Below, piece after piece: positions 15,751-23,274 of a DNA stretch of 52,582 nucleotides. Source of the stretch: a virus. The first letter of the stretch is position 1; each line of letters begins with the position of its first letter. The notes beneath the pieces were generated by a model. That model searched no databases. It saw nothing but the letters and a program-made list of their open reading frames with translations, and was not told the origin of the DNA. Both the position numbers and the translations under genes were made by a program. The DNA lies in the IMG/VR virus record IMGVR_UViG_3300013006_001903, positions 1-52,582 of that record; one strand, 5' to 3'.

Positions 15751-16499
15751 TTTTTAATTAAGTTGATAATAGCTGCTGCTGGATCTATTTCAAAAGATTT
15801 AATCTTGTGGCTTATTAATGCAGGATTCTTATGATGATTATTGTGCCACGCATCGCCCATTATGAAAGGAAACAAAAATACATTATTAGTGCTGTTATCA
15901 TTAGTTTCAAAATTTCTATAACCAAATGTATGACCGAAATAGTTAAACGAATTTTGAGAAACCTGTACTAACACCACAGGCAATGCCCACAAAAAATACA
16001 GTAGTTGAATATCAACAATTGCCAAAAGCAAAATATAAAAAAATACATATAGTAGATAATGTTTGTTAAGGTTAAGTTGCTCTTCTGTCATCAAATCCTT
16101 GACAAGAAATTTATTAATCTTATCACTATGATTAGTGAGATGTTTCAAGCCAAATAATTTAAATCCTAAATTTTTTGGGCTGTGCGGATCTTTATCTGTG
16201 TCGCTAAATCCGTGATGTAGTCTATGAATGTATACCCAACCGATCGGGCTACCTCTGCACATGATTACGCTGACAAACGTAAACAACTTTTTTATTATAC
16301 CGTATCTAAATTCAAAACTCTTATGTGAATAATATCTGTGCAGGGTAATGCTTATGCCTACTATATTAAAAATATAGAACACTAACACTGTAGATGTTAT
16401 AGATAAGGCAGTAAAGTCTACACCGAAGAACCCAATAATTGTAATTATTATTGCAAGTAATTGTAATTTTGATACAGCAGAGGAACTGGCAGAGAACAT
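15747..16499 (-). CDS. Membrane fatty-acid desaturase 11
   Basis: 250 residues. Boxes: HRYYSH (54-59), IHRLHH (91-96) with SDTDKDPHSP, and WHNNHH followed by KNPALI. Four predicted membrane helices. It leads a three-gene unit with a GNAT-like gene and desaturase 10. An exact TATAAATA lies five bases before its ATG, so the unit can be expressed apart from the main operon. All ligands intact. Confidence 0.93.
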   Translation of the reverse strand: MFSASSSAVSKLQLLAIIITIIGFFGVDFTALSITSTVLVFYIFNIVGISITLHRYYSHKSFEFRYGIIKKLFTFVSVIMCRGSPIGWVYIHRLHHGFSDTDKDPHSPKNLGFKLFGLKHLTNHSDKINKFLVKDLMTEEQLNLNKHYLLYVFFYILLLAIVDIQLLYFLWALPVVLVQVSQNSFNYFGHTFGYRNFETNDNSTNNVFLFPFIMGDAWHNNHHKNPALISHKIKSFEIDPAAAIINLIKK

Positions 16500-16504
16500 A
16501 GAGA

Positions 16505-16512
16505 TATTTATA
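16505..16512 (-). promoter_or_regulatory. NATAAATA site abutting desaturase 11
   Basis: Reverse-strand TATAAATA followed by TCTCT and the ATG at 16499. It overlaps the stop codon of the upstream oxygenase gene. Confidence 0.45.
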
Positions 16513-17062
16513 TTACGTCATTTTCGTTTAATAAGAATATAGGATTAGGATAGAATCCTAATGTTAGTGCTATTCTAGGAACAACTTTTTCATCTATATG
16601 TACCGTATGAGCTTCGCTTACTCTTAGTACTGTGGCCTGTGTTAACTCAATACGATCAGCTAATTCGTAGTCATCGTTAGACACTCGATAGCTAATAATT
16701 CCTGTATCTGGGTTTTTCCATTTAGTAGTTATTACATTTTTGTAAAATTCAGTATAAGTATTATTGCAGTTTAATAATGGTATGTTTATTCTTGCTAATG
16801 GGTAACTAGTATCTTTATGTATTGCAGTATGTGTTGCTTTATACATTACATATACTGCCGCCCGTATACACTGTAAATCTAATTCTTTAAAAGATTTTTT
16901 AATTTCTGGAACCTGCTCTAAAAAATCTGCAAGTCTTAATTCATAAAAACTTGCAGCAGGCCGTTGTCTATAAAATATTTCAGGAATTTGTTTGACATAA
17001 TTTAAACTATGATTTACAATTTCATCATAGTATGATATGTTAATTTTCTTATAGTATAACAT
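16508..17062 (-). CDS. 2-oxoglutarate/Fe(II)-type oxygenase fold
   Basis: 184 residues. The double-stranded beta-helix signature is visible: IHKDTSYPLARINIPLLN supplies H-x-D, VLRVSEAHTVHIDEKVVPRIALTLGF supplies the distal His and an Arg that binds 2-oxoglutarate. Length matches the small oxygenases common in cyanophages. It probably hydroxylates a small molecule, protein or sugar; substrate unknown. The last 11 codons occur again as a decayed copy at 17087-17118, showing that this gene type was duplicated here. Confidence 0.75.
   Translation of the reverse strand: MLYYKKINISYYDEIVNHSLNYVKQIPEIFYRQRPAASFYELRLADFLEQVPEIKKSFKELDLQCIRAAVYVMYKATHTAIHKDTSYPLARINIPLLNCNNTYTEFYKNVITTKWKNPDTGIISYRVSNDDYELADRIELTQATVLRVSEAHTVHIDEKVVPRIALTLGFYPNPIFLLNENDVI
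16512..16543 (-). repeat. Direct repeat R1, copy in oxygenase 3' end
   Basis: 32 bases at the 3' end of the oxygenase gene, coding PIFLLNENDVI. They match 17087-17118 at 30 of 32 positions by eye. Confidence 0.8.
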
Positions 17063-17086
17063 CAGATAGTATACAAAAATATTTAG

Positions 17087-17118
17087 ATTACGTGATTTAC
17101 GTTTAATAAGAATATAGG
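17087..17118 (-). pseudogene. Decayed tail of a duplicated oxygenase gene
   Basis: In the non-coding gap between two oxygenase genes. The reverse strand reads PIFLLNVNHVI and then a stop, the same frame and stop position as the end of the upstream-numbered gene (PIFLLNENDVI). Only the last 11 codons survive, so this is a remnant of a lost paralogue. Confidence 0.75.
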
Positions 17119-17143
17119 TAGTAATATTCTTTAACCAACTGTT

Positions 17144-17680
17144 TTATCTACTTATTATATAAGGTGAAAGTTTCTCTAATATATTAGTTTTCACAGTTGA
17201 TCGTATACTTACACACCAGCGTCCTTTATCAGGACTGTAATTATGAACTGAATGTGGTATGTCTGTTCTTACAAGACATAATCCTTTAATTTCGATTTCT
17301 TCTATAACCTCAACTTGATCTGAACTATAGAAAAAATACGGAGTATTAGCAGTAGTCATTGACATCTTAGGTATACTTCCTTTTTTAATCGAGTACCATT
17401 TCATAACAGAATTGGAACTTCCCCAGGCATAATTAATAGCCCAGCCGCCTGCAAGATTGTCTACATGGATATGTGTTGAGTTAGCAGGATGCCCATAAAA
17501 TAAATTAACAAATAACGGAATATCTAGGGGTGATAAGAAATCGATCATTTCAGGTGATAGTATATCTCCCTTATTAGGAAATTTATGAGTTAACCAACCT
17601 TCTCCCGAAGTGTAATTGTTTTGTTTAAAATTTTCAGCAATTACCGGTTTGTTAAAATTAATTGGATAGTAGTTGTTCAT
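17144..17680 (-). CDS. 2-oxoglutarate/Fe(II)-type oxygenase fold
   Basis: 178 residues. H-x-D appears in HPANSTHIHVDNLAGGW, the distal His in RTDIPHSVHNY and the 2-oxoglutarate Arg in RWCVSIRS. The WSxKKGSIPKMSM segment is typical of phage oxygenases of this size. It starts eight bases after an exact TATAAATA shared back-to-back with the forward gene at 17696. Its C-terminal coding sequence recurs as a decayed copy at 18901-18984. Substrate unknown. Confidence 0.72.
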   Translation of the reverse strand: MNNYYPINFNKPVIAENFKQNNYTSGEGWLTHKFPNKGDILSPEMIDFLSPLDIPLFVNLFYGHPANSTHIHVDNLAGGWAINYAWGSSNSVMKWYSIKKGSIPKMSMTTANTPYFFYSSDQVEVIEEIEIKGLCLVRTDIPHSVHNYSPDKGRWCVSIRSTVKTNILEKLSPYIISR

Positions 17681-17688
17681 TAGTTAAA

Positions 17689-17696
17689 TATTTATA
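17689..17696 (-). promoter_or_regulatory. NATAAATA site between divergent genes
   Basis: Reverse-strand TATAAATA, eight bases before the ATG at 17680. The whole gap between the two divergent starts is only 15 bases. Confidence 0.45.
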
Positions 17697-18298
17697 TGAC
17701 ATACCAAGTAGTATCTTTCTACTCATTAACTCCAAACGAAAAACAAAATTTTTATATGTTTTGTAAGGAGCAATCAACTGAAGTATCGAAACCTGCTGCA
17801 ATAAACATGTGGCACGATGATTGGATAATGCACAACTATACCTTACCGTATGTGCTAGAAATAGGTTTACGGTTTCAAAAACCACTGGGAGATTTTAACA
17901 TAATAATGTTAGATTCTAATTTTGTAGCCTGTGGTGGTATATATCAAAGTGAATTTTGCAGTGATATTGCTATTGCAGGATGCAGGACCTGGGTGTCAAA
18001 AGAATTTAGAAACAACAATCTAATAAGAGATTGGTTGCTTCCTGCTCAGAAACAATGGAGCATAGATAACAATTATAAAATGGTATGTCTGTCTTTCAAT
18101 GAGTATAATAGAAATATTATTAATACATTTAAAAGGACAAGATTGGGAGAGAACAGATTGCCCAGGCAGCAGTATCACTTATTTTATAATAATTTTAATG
18201 AGGTTGATTTCCCTGTGACAATACAGTACACTAAGCAATGGATTATCTATGAAAAATTAGATTCCACTTTTAATTTCGATTGGACTACTATCAAATGA
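17696..18298 (+). CDS. GNAT-like acyltransferase
   Basis: 200 residues. N-terminal helix, a FNIIMLDSNFVACGGIYQSEF beta-hairpin, then IAIAGCRTWVSKEFRNNNLIRDWLLPAQKQW, where the strand and following helix resemble the acetyl-CoA site of GNAT proteins. It then reads YNRNIINTFKRTRLGENR, the fold's late helix. Co-transcribed with the downstream oxygenase through an ATGA overlap. It may acylate the substrate hydroxylated by that enzyme (inference). Confidence 0.6.
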   Translation: MTYQVVSFYSLTPNEKQNFYMFCKEQSTEVSKPAAINMWHDDWIMHNYTLPYVLEIGLRFQKPLGDFNIIMLDSNFVACGGIYQSEFCSDIAIAGCRTWVSKEFRNNNLIRDWLLPAQKQWSIDNNYKMVCLSFNEYNRNIINTFKRTRLGENRLPRQQYHLFYNNFNEVDFPVTIQYTKQWIIYEKLDSTFNFDWTTIK

Positions 18299-18900
18299 TT
18301 CCCGTATCAGTACCATTAATTTTTCCTAAGGTTGAACCCAATGACTGGGAAACCTGGAATAAAGTGTGGGAAAAAAATAAACAATATGTTACAAAATCAT
18401 CACAGACAAAAAATATAGGACAAGTTCATTGGTTGGGGTTTGACATTTATGTTAAACCAGGTGTAGATGCAACTGATATTCTGCCATACTTATGCAAGAA
18501 TGTGAACTGTCCTGAACTATTTCCGTCGCTGTTTGATAACTTAGATAAACTACCCATTGAAGTGCATGTAGTTCGGGTGTTGCAAAGTTTTAGTAAGGTC
18601 TATGCTCATCGAGATTTTGCATCAAGGACGGGATATAATTCAATAAGAAGTTTATTAATTGACAACAATCCAACACAAACTTGGTGGTATGAGGATGACA
18701 ATGCCAATAAGCATTATCTAAAATTACCGGAAGATACTAACACATGGTGGTATGATGATGCAACAGTAAAACACGGGACTGATTTTAATCCTCAATACAA
18801 AAAACAACTAATTATGTACCAGGGATTAGTTAAAGACTCTTTAAAATCTGCATTAACAGATAGTATACAAAAATATTCAGATTATGTCATTTACATTTAA
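18295..18900 (+). CDS. 2-oxoglutarate/Fe(II)-type oxygenase fold
   Basis: 201 residues from the ATG that overlaps the previous stop (ATGA); an in-frame ATG at 18280 is less likely. H-x-D lies in VYAHRDFASRTGYNS, the distal His in DDATVKHGTDF, with basic residues after it. The pattern is like aspartyl/asparaginyl hydroxylase folds. A duplicated TWWY(E/D)D motif (two copies about 25 residues apart) is unusual. Substrate unknown. Confidence 0.68.
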   Translation: MIPVSVPLIFPKVEPNDWETWNKVWEKNKQYVTKSSQTKNIGQVHWLGFDIYVKPGVDATDILPYLCKNVNCPELFPSLFDNLDKLPIEVHVVRVLQSFSKVYAHRDFASRTGYNSIRSLLIDNNPTQTWWYEDDNANKHYLKLPEDTNTWWYDDATVKHGTDFNPQYKKQLIMYQGLVKDSLKSALTDSIQKYSDYVIYI

Positions 18901-18984
18901 TAGTGATATTTTAAGACAACTGCCTCATCTACCTATTATATAATGTGAAAGTTTTTCTAATATATTAGTTTTTACATGCGATCA
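18901..18984 (-). pseudogene. Decayed tail of a second duplicated oxygenase gene
   Basis: About 80% identical by eye to 17119-17203. The reverse strand reads SHVKTNILEKLSHYIIGR and then a stop, against STVKTNILEKLSPYIISR at the end of the intact gene. Upstream, the copy switches to unrelated sequence (KYHYEGWHEGADRM in another frame), so it is a chimeric scar. The gap 18901-19037 holds nothing else. Confidence 0.75.
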
Positions 18985-19037
18985 GCGCCTTCGTGCCATC
19001 CTTCGTAATGATACTTATCTAATTAAAATTTTTCAAT

Positions 19038-19790
19038 TTAGTATTCGCTACCATCTCGACTGTTGTATTTTTTATCTGGATCAAAATGACCCCAGGTTTC
19101 GTATCCGGGTTCTCCCGGCACAACTCGTTTTCCTACAAACCAATTACCGATATGATTGATTATTTTACGACCACGATAGTTTCTAACATTGGCAGAAAGA
19201 CGTCCATAATGGTCCAGCAGCACCTTGCCAATCATACCTTCGTTTAGATTGAAATTGTAGTAGTCATGATAGGGTATGTGTGTTATGTCCAGTGCATATA
19301 AACTGGCCATTGGACTAAAGATTGTACTTTCTTTTCTGTATCTAAAATTTTTATAGATTAGATCGTCAGCAGCCGGTGCTGGATCAGTTTCGTGCTGATA
19401 CCATGCCTGCCTGGCCAATTGCACCTGACTGATTGTAGGATCTTTTTGTAATAGCTCTATCAGATCAGTAACCAGTACAGGTTCTAGGATTTCTACATCG
19501 TCCTCTTGGTGGAACACATAATCATAGTTTCTATCTTTGATTAGATTCCAAAATTCTGTCCAGGTAGCACTGAGGCCTAAATTTTCCCTATGAAAATGAA
19601 CTTCTTTATATCCATGCAAATTGACCAACCCGTTTAGCAGGTTATCGTTGCGTGTTTTAGGAAAGTCGTCAAAGAAAATTTTATCTACTTCACAGCCATA
19701 AAAGTTCAAATTGCTCTGTGCTCTCAGTGTAGGTATCAAATATTCTAGTCGATTGGTTGAAAATATAACTTGACAAATTCTATAGGTCAT
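19038..19790 (-). CDS. GT-A type glycosyltransferase (GT2-like)
   Basis: 250 residues. N-terminal VIFSTNRLEYLIPTLRAQ and the acidic metal site YVFHQEDDVEIL (DxD type) mark a GT-A nucleotide-sugar transferase; the FSPMASLYALD segment and a late HIGNWFVGKR follow. It probably adds a sugar to a glycan or protein in the cytoplasm. Its start overlaps the preceding oxygenase by four bases, making an oxygenase-glycosyltransferase pair. Confidence 0.7.
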   Translation of the reverse strand: MTYRICQVIFSTNRLEYLIPTLRAQSNLNFYGCEVDKIFFDDFPKTRNDNLLNGLVNLHGYKEVHFHRENLGLSATWTEFWNLIKDRNYDYVFHQEDDVEILEPVLVTDLIELLQKDPTISQVQLARQAWYQHETDPAPAADDLIYKNFRYRKESTIFSPMASLYALDITHIPYHDYYNFNLNEGMIGKVLLDHYGRLSANVRNYRGRKIINHIGNWFVGKRVVPGEPGYETWGHFDPDKKYNSRDGSEY

Positions 19791-20338
19791 TGGTGCTGCC
19801 CAGTATTAAAGAAAAATGTTTGAAACAGTCGACCATTATCTTTATTGTCACCGAAGTAGTCTAAACTGGCATGGAACAGATCTCCACGATACAATATAAG
19901 CCTGTTATATTTGTTGCCTATACGATCAAATAAGTCCCATTTGGTATAATCATAACCTTCATGGTCTTTGGTCTGTCTACTGTGCTCTCCGGTGGCCTTG
20001 TGCCTGTAAAGGCCAGTCCCTCCTGTGTAGGGAGCATCAGGTGTTAGATAGCAAACTCCTGCCCAGGTATTGTAATGATCACTGTGAATCCAGGTTCGAT
20101 CATTAGCCGTAGCAATTTGAAATGCTCCGGTATAGCCAGTGTTTTCAAACCATTCAGTAACAGGCCCAACAGTCTGCATCCAATAGCTGATACAGTTTTT
20201 AACGTCATCTGGTAGATAAGGTTTGGTTCTTAATCCGGGAAAGTTGCCACTGACTGAAAACTCTTGTGCAAGAGCATAAGTTCGAACTGCATCGGGGTCT
20301 GTGTAAAAATCATCGATGATCATCAACTGCAGATTCAT
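19787..20338 (-). CDS. Prolyl-hydroxylase-like oxygenase (DUF6445 type)
   Basis: 183 residues from the ATG at 20338, which shares a base with the upstream stop; a longer frame to 20389 is less likely. MIIDDFYTDPDAVRTYAL opens the protein, as in DUF6445. H-x-D is in TWIHSDHYNTWAGVCYLTP, the distal His in YRGDLFHASLDYFG and the Arg in GRLFQTFFFN. It should be a 2-oxoglutarate-dependent hydroxylase. Neighbours are sugar transferases, so a glycan or glycoprotein target is plausible. Confidence 0.8.
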   Translation of the reverse strand: MNLQLMIIDDFYTDPDAVRTYALAQEFSVSGNFPGLRTKPYLPDDVKNCISYWMQTVGPVTEWFENTGYTGAFQIATANDRTWIHSDHYNTWAGVCYLTPDAPYTGGTGLYRHKATGEHSRQTKDHEGYDYTKWDLFDRIGNKYNRLILYRGDLFHASLDYFGDNKDNGRLFQTFFFNTGQHQ

Positions 20339-21099
20339 CAGTACCTCAAGAAATTTCCATTTGATCCGTCCCATCCATAGACTATCCACGGCATTTCTAC
20401 AATATCCGACTCAAACTGACGAGTAAAATAGTACAGCAGGGTTTCTACGTCATAGCTTATACTTGAGGGGTTTGAACAAAATTCTGATATGACTCGGTAG
20501 ATGTCGATCATTTGATCATGATAGGCTTGACTCCACCCATAGAGCACACTGCAATATTGATACAGTTTATTATCACCTTGTAGCTGTCGACGATCAACCA
20601 TGGCATAAGGCCAGTTCTCGTTCCATTCAAATTTCAAAGGTGCTTTAAAAAACAGTCCTCCATGTTCCACATGATCAAAAAATTCAATGCTGAAATGGCT
20701 GTCTATCAAATATCTGCCACTGAATTTGAAAAAATAGTCATATGGTTCAAGGTCTTTGCGGAACTTGGTTAGGAATGAATAGATCAACAGTTGTTCACAA
20801 TAGCTCTTGTTGGCGTGTGTAGTTACTGTTTCGAATATTTCTGGAATCAATTCTTTGATACTGACATAGACCAAATTTTTCTGATAGGACAATAGGCTGC
20901 GATATACCGCATAGTTTTCACTGATGTCTAACAGAAACAAAGTGGTTTCACTATCACCGGCCTGATCCCAACTGGCCAAGGTGGCCACCGTTTGTCTAAA
21001 TCTTTCTTCACTGACAAAATGGCTGCGAACAGGGCTATAAGTCAATGGATGATTGTTGTTAACGTCAATGGCACTGGTAATGATGATGGCTTTTTTCAT
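20338..21099 (-). CDS. Uncharacterised protein, likely glycosyltransferase
   Basis: 253 residues. N-terminal KKAIIITSAIDV strand, a central YDYFFKFSGRYLID segment and MVDRRQLQG; these resemble GT-A-type proteins of phage glycan clusters, but no clear DxD is seen. Overlaps the GT4 gene by four bases and the DUF6445 oxygenase by one. Function inferred from fold hints and company only. Confidence 0.5.
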   Translation of the reverse strand: MKKAIIITSAIDVNNNHPLTYSPVRSHFVSEERFRQTVATLASWDQAGDSETTLFLLDISENYAVYRSLLSYQKNLVYVSIKELIPEIFETVTTHANKSYCEQLLIYSFLTKFRKDLEPYDYFFKFSGRYLIDSHFSIEFFDHVEHGGLFFKAPLKFEWNENWPYAMVDRRQLQGDNKLYQYCSVLYGWSQAYHDQMIDIYRVISEFCSNPSSISYDVETLLYYFTRQFESDIVEMPWIVYGWDGSNGNFLRY

Positions 21100-22121
21100 G
21101 GTCTGTAGAAGTCTGCTGCCTTTATTTTTGTAAAGTATTCATGAAACTGATCATGCACTACCTCTTCAGAATAGTTATCCATTGCCCATTGACGGCAGTC
21201 TTCGGATTTGATTGAACTGATATTTTCTAAGGCTCTCACAAAGTCACGCATTTCTCTACAGCGAAATCCAGTAACTCCATTGACCACCGTGTCGGCAAAT
21301 CCGCCCCAATCTGTAGTAATAGCTGGAGTGCCGCTGAAATAGCCTTCAACTACCATGTTACCGAATGGTTCAACATAGTAGGTTGGTCCAATAACGGCCG
21401 TGGCATCACGCATAAGGCTACGTCTTTGATCTACGTTACAGGAACCTACGCAGGTGACATGAGAAGGTGTATTGGTATAACCTAAATCTTTGAGTTCACC
21501 CGGCCCGGCTATGATCAGACGATGTCCGCTTCGCTCTGTAGCCTGTATGGCCACATTGATGCCTTTGTTTTCGATCACTCGACCAAAGCACAAGACATAG
21601 TCTTTTTTGTCTTTGGAAAATTCAAATTCGCTGGGAGTAAATGCATTGGGGATAACAGTATCATACCAACTGGGGGTCATCAGCAGATCTTTGTGCCCGT
21701 AGTACATGTGCATTTGGGCGTAGCTGGTAAATGCTCTAAAGGGAGCAAATATGGCCTTGACATCATAGCCAATGCTAGGCTCTACAATCGATAGGTCAGA
21801 ATTGGCATAGGCCGCTTCTCGATTTTCCCAACCATGGAAGCACATGATAAAATCTTTGGGACGTTTTCTTTGTGCAATTTCTTCTCCTGCCCGTTGATTA
21901 TACAATCTAACATTGGTGTTATGATCATTGTAGATCTCAGGGAGGCAGACAACAGTTTCACAAGGAACACTGCTGCCTGCTATACCATAGTGAACGCAGT
22001 CCCATCCTAGCCGTTGCATGTTCTCTACAAATTTGATTATGGCAACAGCAAAGGCGTCTATTCGTAAATCAATATGTACCGGTTTACTAGGATTACTGAG
22101 TATGTGCAGAGTAGAAGTCAT
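21096..22121 (-). CDS. Glycosyltransferase family 4
   Basis: 341 residues. GT-B fold: ending of domain 1 around MTPSWYDTVIPNAFTP; domain 2 has YVLCFGRVIENKGINVAIQA, RLIIAGPGE and the donor-site run YVEPFGNMVVEGYFSGTPAITTDWGGFAD (E-x7-E motif), then VNGVTGFR. These bind a nucleotide sugar. First gene of the glycosylation run that ends at 19038. Two bases separate it from the small gene upstream. Confidence 0.85.
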   Translation of the reverse strand: MTSTLHILSNPSKPVHIDLRIDAFAVAIIKFVENMQRLGWDCVHYGIAGSSVPCETVVCLPEIYNDHNTNVRLYNQRAGEEIAQRKRPKDFIMCFHGWENREAAYANSDLSIVEPSIGYDVKAIFAPFRAFTSYAQMHMYYGHKDLLMTPSWYDTVIPNAFTPSEFEFSKDKKDYVLCFGRVIENKGINVAIQATERSGHRLIIAGPGELKDLGYTNTPSHVTCVGSCNVDQRRSLMRDATAVIGPTYYVEPFGNMVVEGYFSGTPAITTDWGGFADTVVNGVTGFRCREMRDFVRALENISSIKSEDCRQWAMDNYSEEVVHDQFHEYFTKIKAADFYRP

Positions 22122-22122
22122 G

Positions 22123-22305
22123 TTAGACTGAACGCCACTCTACTCTACCATGTTGGTCAATTTTGGCAATACTGGTCATGCGTTGAATTTCAATGTAGGT
22201 CCTCTGTTCAGTCACAATAGATCCTCCTCTCTTAAGGAAATCCTTGACTGTAAGATCTGCAGTTTTATTCAATGGTTCAAATTTTTTAAATTTTACTTCT
22301 TGCAT
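22123..22305 (-). CDS. Small uncharacterised protein (60 residues)
   Basis: Starts after a strong ribosome-binding site (GAGGGGAG). Basic, no membrane segment; VKFKKFEPLNK, KDFLKRGGSI and IDQHGRVEW are its visible segments. It precedes the GT4 gene by two bases. No family recognised. Confidence 0.6.
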   Translation of the reverse strand: MQEVKFKKFEPLNKTADLTVKDFLKRGGSIVTEQRTYIEIQRMTSIAKIDQHGRVEWRSV

Positions 22306-22326
22306 GACTCACTCCCCTCGATGAAG

Positions 22327-22551
22327 TTATCGTACCTTTCTTAGGTACTCGATGCCAAACTGACGTTGTTGTAGTTCTAATAGTGCAGAAACACTGGCAC
22401 TGGTATGCACTTCGTTGTGTCGGTCTCTTCGAGCAATTTCTCTGGCTCGTGCTGCGGTAGCAATGATCATTTCAAATTTGTTGCCGCCTGCATTGCGAAC
22501 ACATAGTTCTGTATCAAGACTGGGACCACGACTGAGTTTGGCTTTTTTCAC
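22327..22551 (-). CDS. rpoZ: RNA polymerase omega-subunit-like protein
   Basis: 74 residues with a GTG start after AGGA. The core NKFEMIIATAARAREIARR matches the omega signature N-(R/K)-F-E-L-x-x-x-A-x-x-R-A-R-x-(L/I). Bacterial omega chaperones the beta' subunit, so a mobile-element copy could bind host polymerase. The C-terminal half (VHTSASVSALLELQQRQFG) resembles the region after the omega core. Lies four bases after the parvulin stop. Symbol tentative: the chromosomal rpoZ context (spoT, gmk) is absent. Confidence 0.7.
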   Translation of the reverse strand: MKKAKLSRGPSLDTELCVRNAGGNKFEMIIATAARAREIARRDRHNEVHTSASVSALLELQQRQFGIEYLRKVR

Positions 22552-22555
22552 TGTA

Positions 22556-22825
22556 TTATCCTGTGCGTTGAATTAGATGATAACCAAATTGGGTTTGTAC
22601 TGGATCGCTAACACTGCCGATGTTGAGAGCGTAAGTGGCCTCTTCAAATGACTTGACCATTCGTCCAGGTCCAAACTGGCCAAGACTTCCACCATTAGCC
22701 TTGCTGGGACATTGACTATGTTGCCTAGCCAATGCTGCAAAATCAGCACCTGCACGAACCTGCTCTAACAGACTTTGAGCCTGTTCTTGACTTGTTACCA
22801 AAATATGACTTGCTTCTACTAACAT
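22556..22825 (-). CDS. ppiC: Parvulin peptidyl-prolyl isomerase
   Basis: 89 residues, the size of E. coli PpiC. Parvulin features in order: E-A-S-H-I-L-V near the N terminus, LLEQVRAGADFAALARQHS, CPSKANGGSLGQF, G-x-M-V-K-S-F-E-E, and TQFGYHLIQ at the end, including the two active-site His. No signal peptide, so cytoplasmic. It speeds proline isomerisation during folding. First gene of the unit rpoZ-like, small gene, glycosyltransferases. Starts after AAGGA. Confidence 0.92.
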   Translation of the reverse strand: MLVEASHILVTSQEQAQSLLEQVRAGADFAALARQHSQCPSKANGGSLGQFGPGRMVKSFEEATYALNIGSVSDPVQTQFGYHLIQRTG

Positions 22826-22842
22826 TATTTTCCTTAGTTAAA

Positions 22843-22916
22843 TGGAGCGGGGTACGAGAATCGAACTCGTGACTTCAGCTTGGAAGGCTGAGGTAATACC
22901 ATTTTACGAACCCCGC
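22843..22916 (-). tRNA. tRNA-Gly(TCC)
   Basis: Full cloverleaf: acceptor GCGGGGT/ACCCCGC, anticodon loop CTTCCAA, T-arm ACGAG-TTCGATT-CTCGT, discriminator T and encoded CCA. Confidence 0.95.
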
Positions 22917-22971
22917 ATTATAAAAGAACTTTGCCCTAGTAACTATGTTACCAAAGTAAAGCCGTGTTATC

Positions 22972-23045
22972 TGGTGCCCCTTGACAGAATCGAACTGCCA
23001 ATTGATGATTACAAATCAACTGTTATACCATTTAACTAAAAGGGC
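22972..23045 (-). tRNA. tRNA-Thr(TGT)
   Basis: Acceptor GCCCTTT pairs AAGGGGC, anticodon loop TTTGTAA, T-arm GGCAG/CTGTC, A then encoded CCA. The anticodon stem has one T-T mismatch. Confidence 0.88.
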
Positions 23046-23111
23046 AAACTTTTTAAAGTGCTTTTATTATATATGCTTTCCTGCTGCCTGTCAAGAAGTT
23101 TTTTGATATTG

Positions 23112-23205
23112 TGTAGCCGGTAGGTTTCGAACCTACAAAGGCTATGTCTATGACTTCGCCCCGTCCTGCCTATGCAGAGGTCTCCCATATTCCGCTCACG
23201 GCTAC
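23112..23205 (-). tRNA. Class II tRNA-like gene, anticodon unresolved
   Basis: Acceptor GTAGCCG/CGGCTAC and T-arm GTAGG-TTCGAAA-CCTAC are perfect, and the D region GCGGAATATGGGAGAC resembles tRNA-Leu. The middle folds as CTGC-ATAG-GCAG rather than a standard seven-base anticodon loop, and CCA is not encoded. It may be a degenerate or non-standard tRNA. Confidence 0.55.
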
Positions 23206-23274
23206 ATTGTTTAATTATACACTCTTATAGATCAATAACAAGAATTATTTTAATAAACTTAGGGTTAGTTGGTG

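Noticed and set aside
1172-16499. Reading the desaturases as alkane hydroxylases (AlkB) because of the rubredoxin
   Set aside because: AlkB has longer histidine boxes (HELxHK, EHxxGHH, LQRHSDHHA). The HRxxxH, HRxHH and HNNHH pattern with DPHSP fits delta-9-type desaturases.
1172-16499. A complete polyketide or PUFA synthase
   Set aside because: Only a stand-alone ketosynthase and ACP are present. No ketoreductase, dehydratase, enoylreductase, acyltransferase or multidomain protein is seen.
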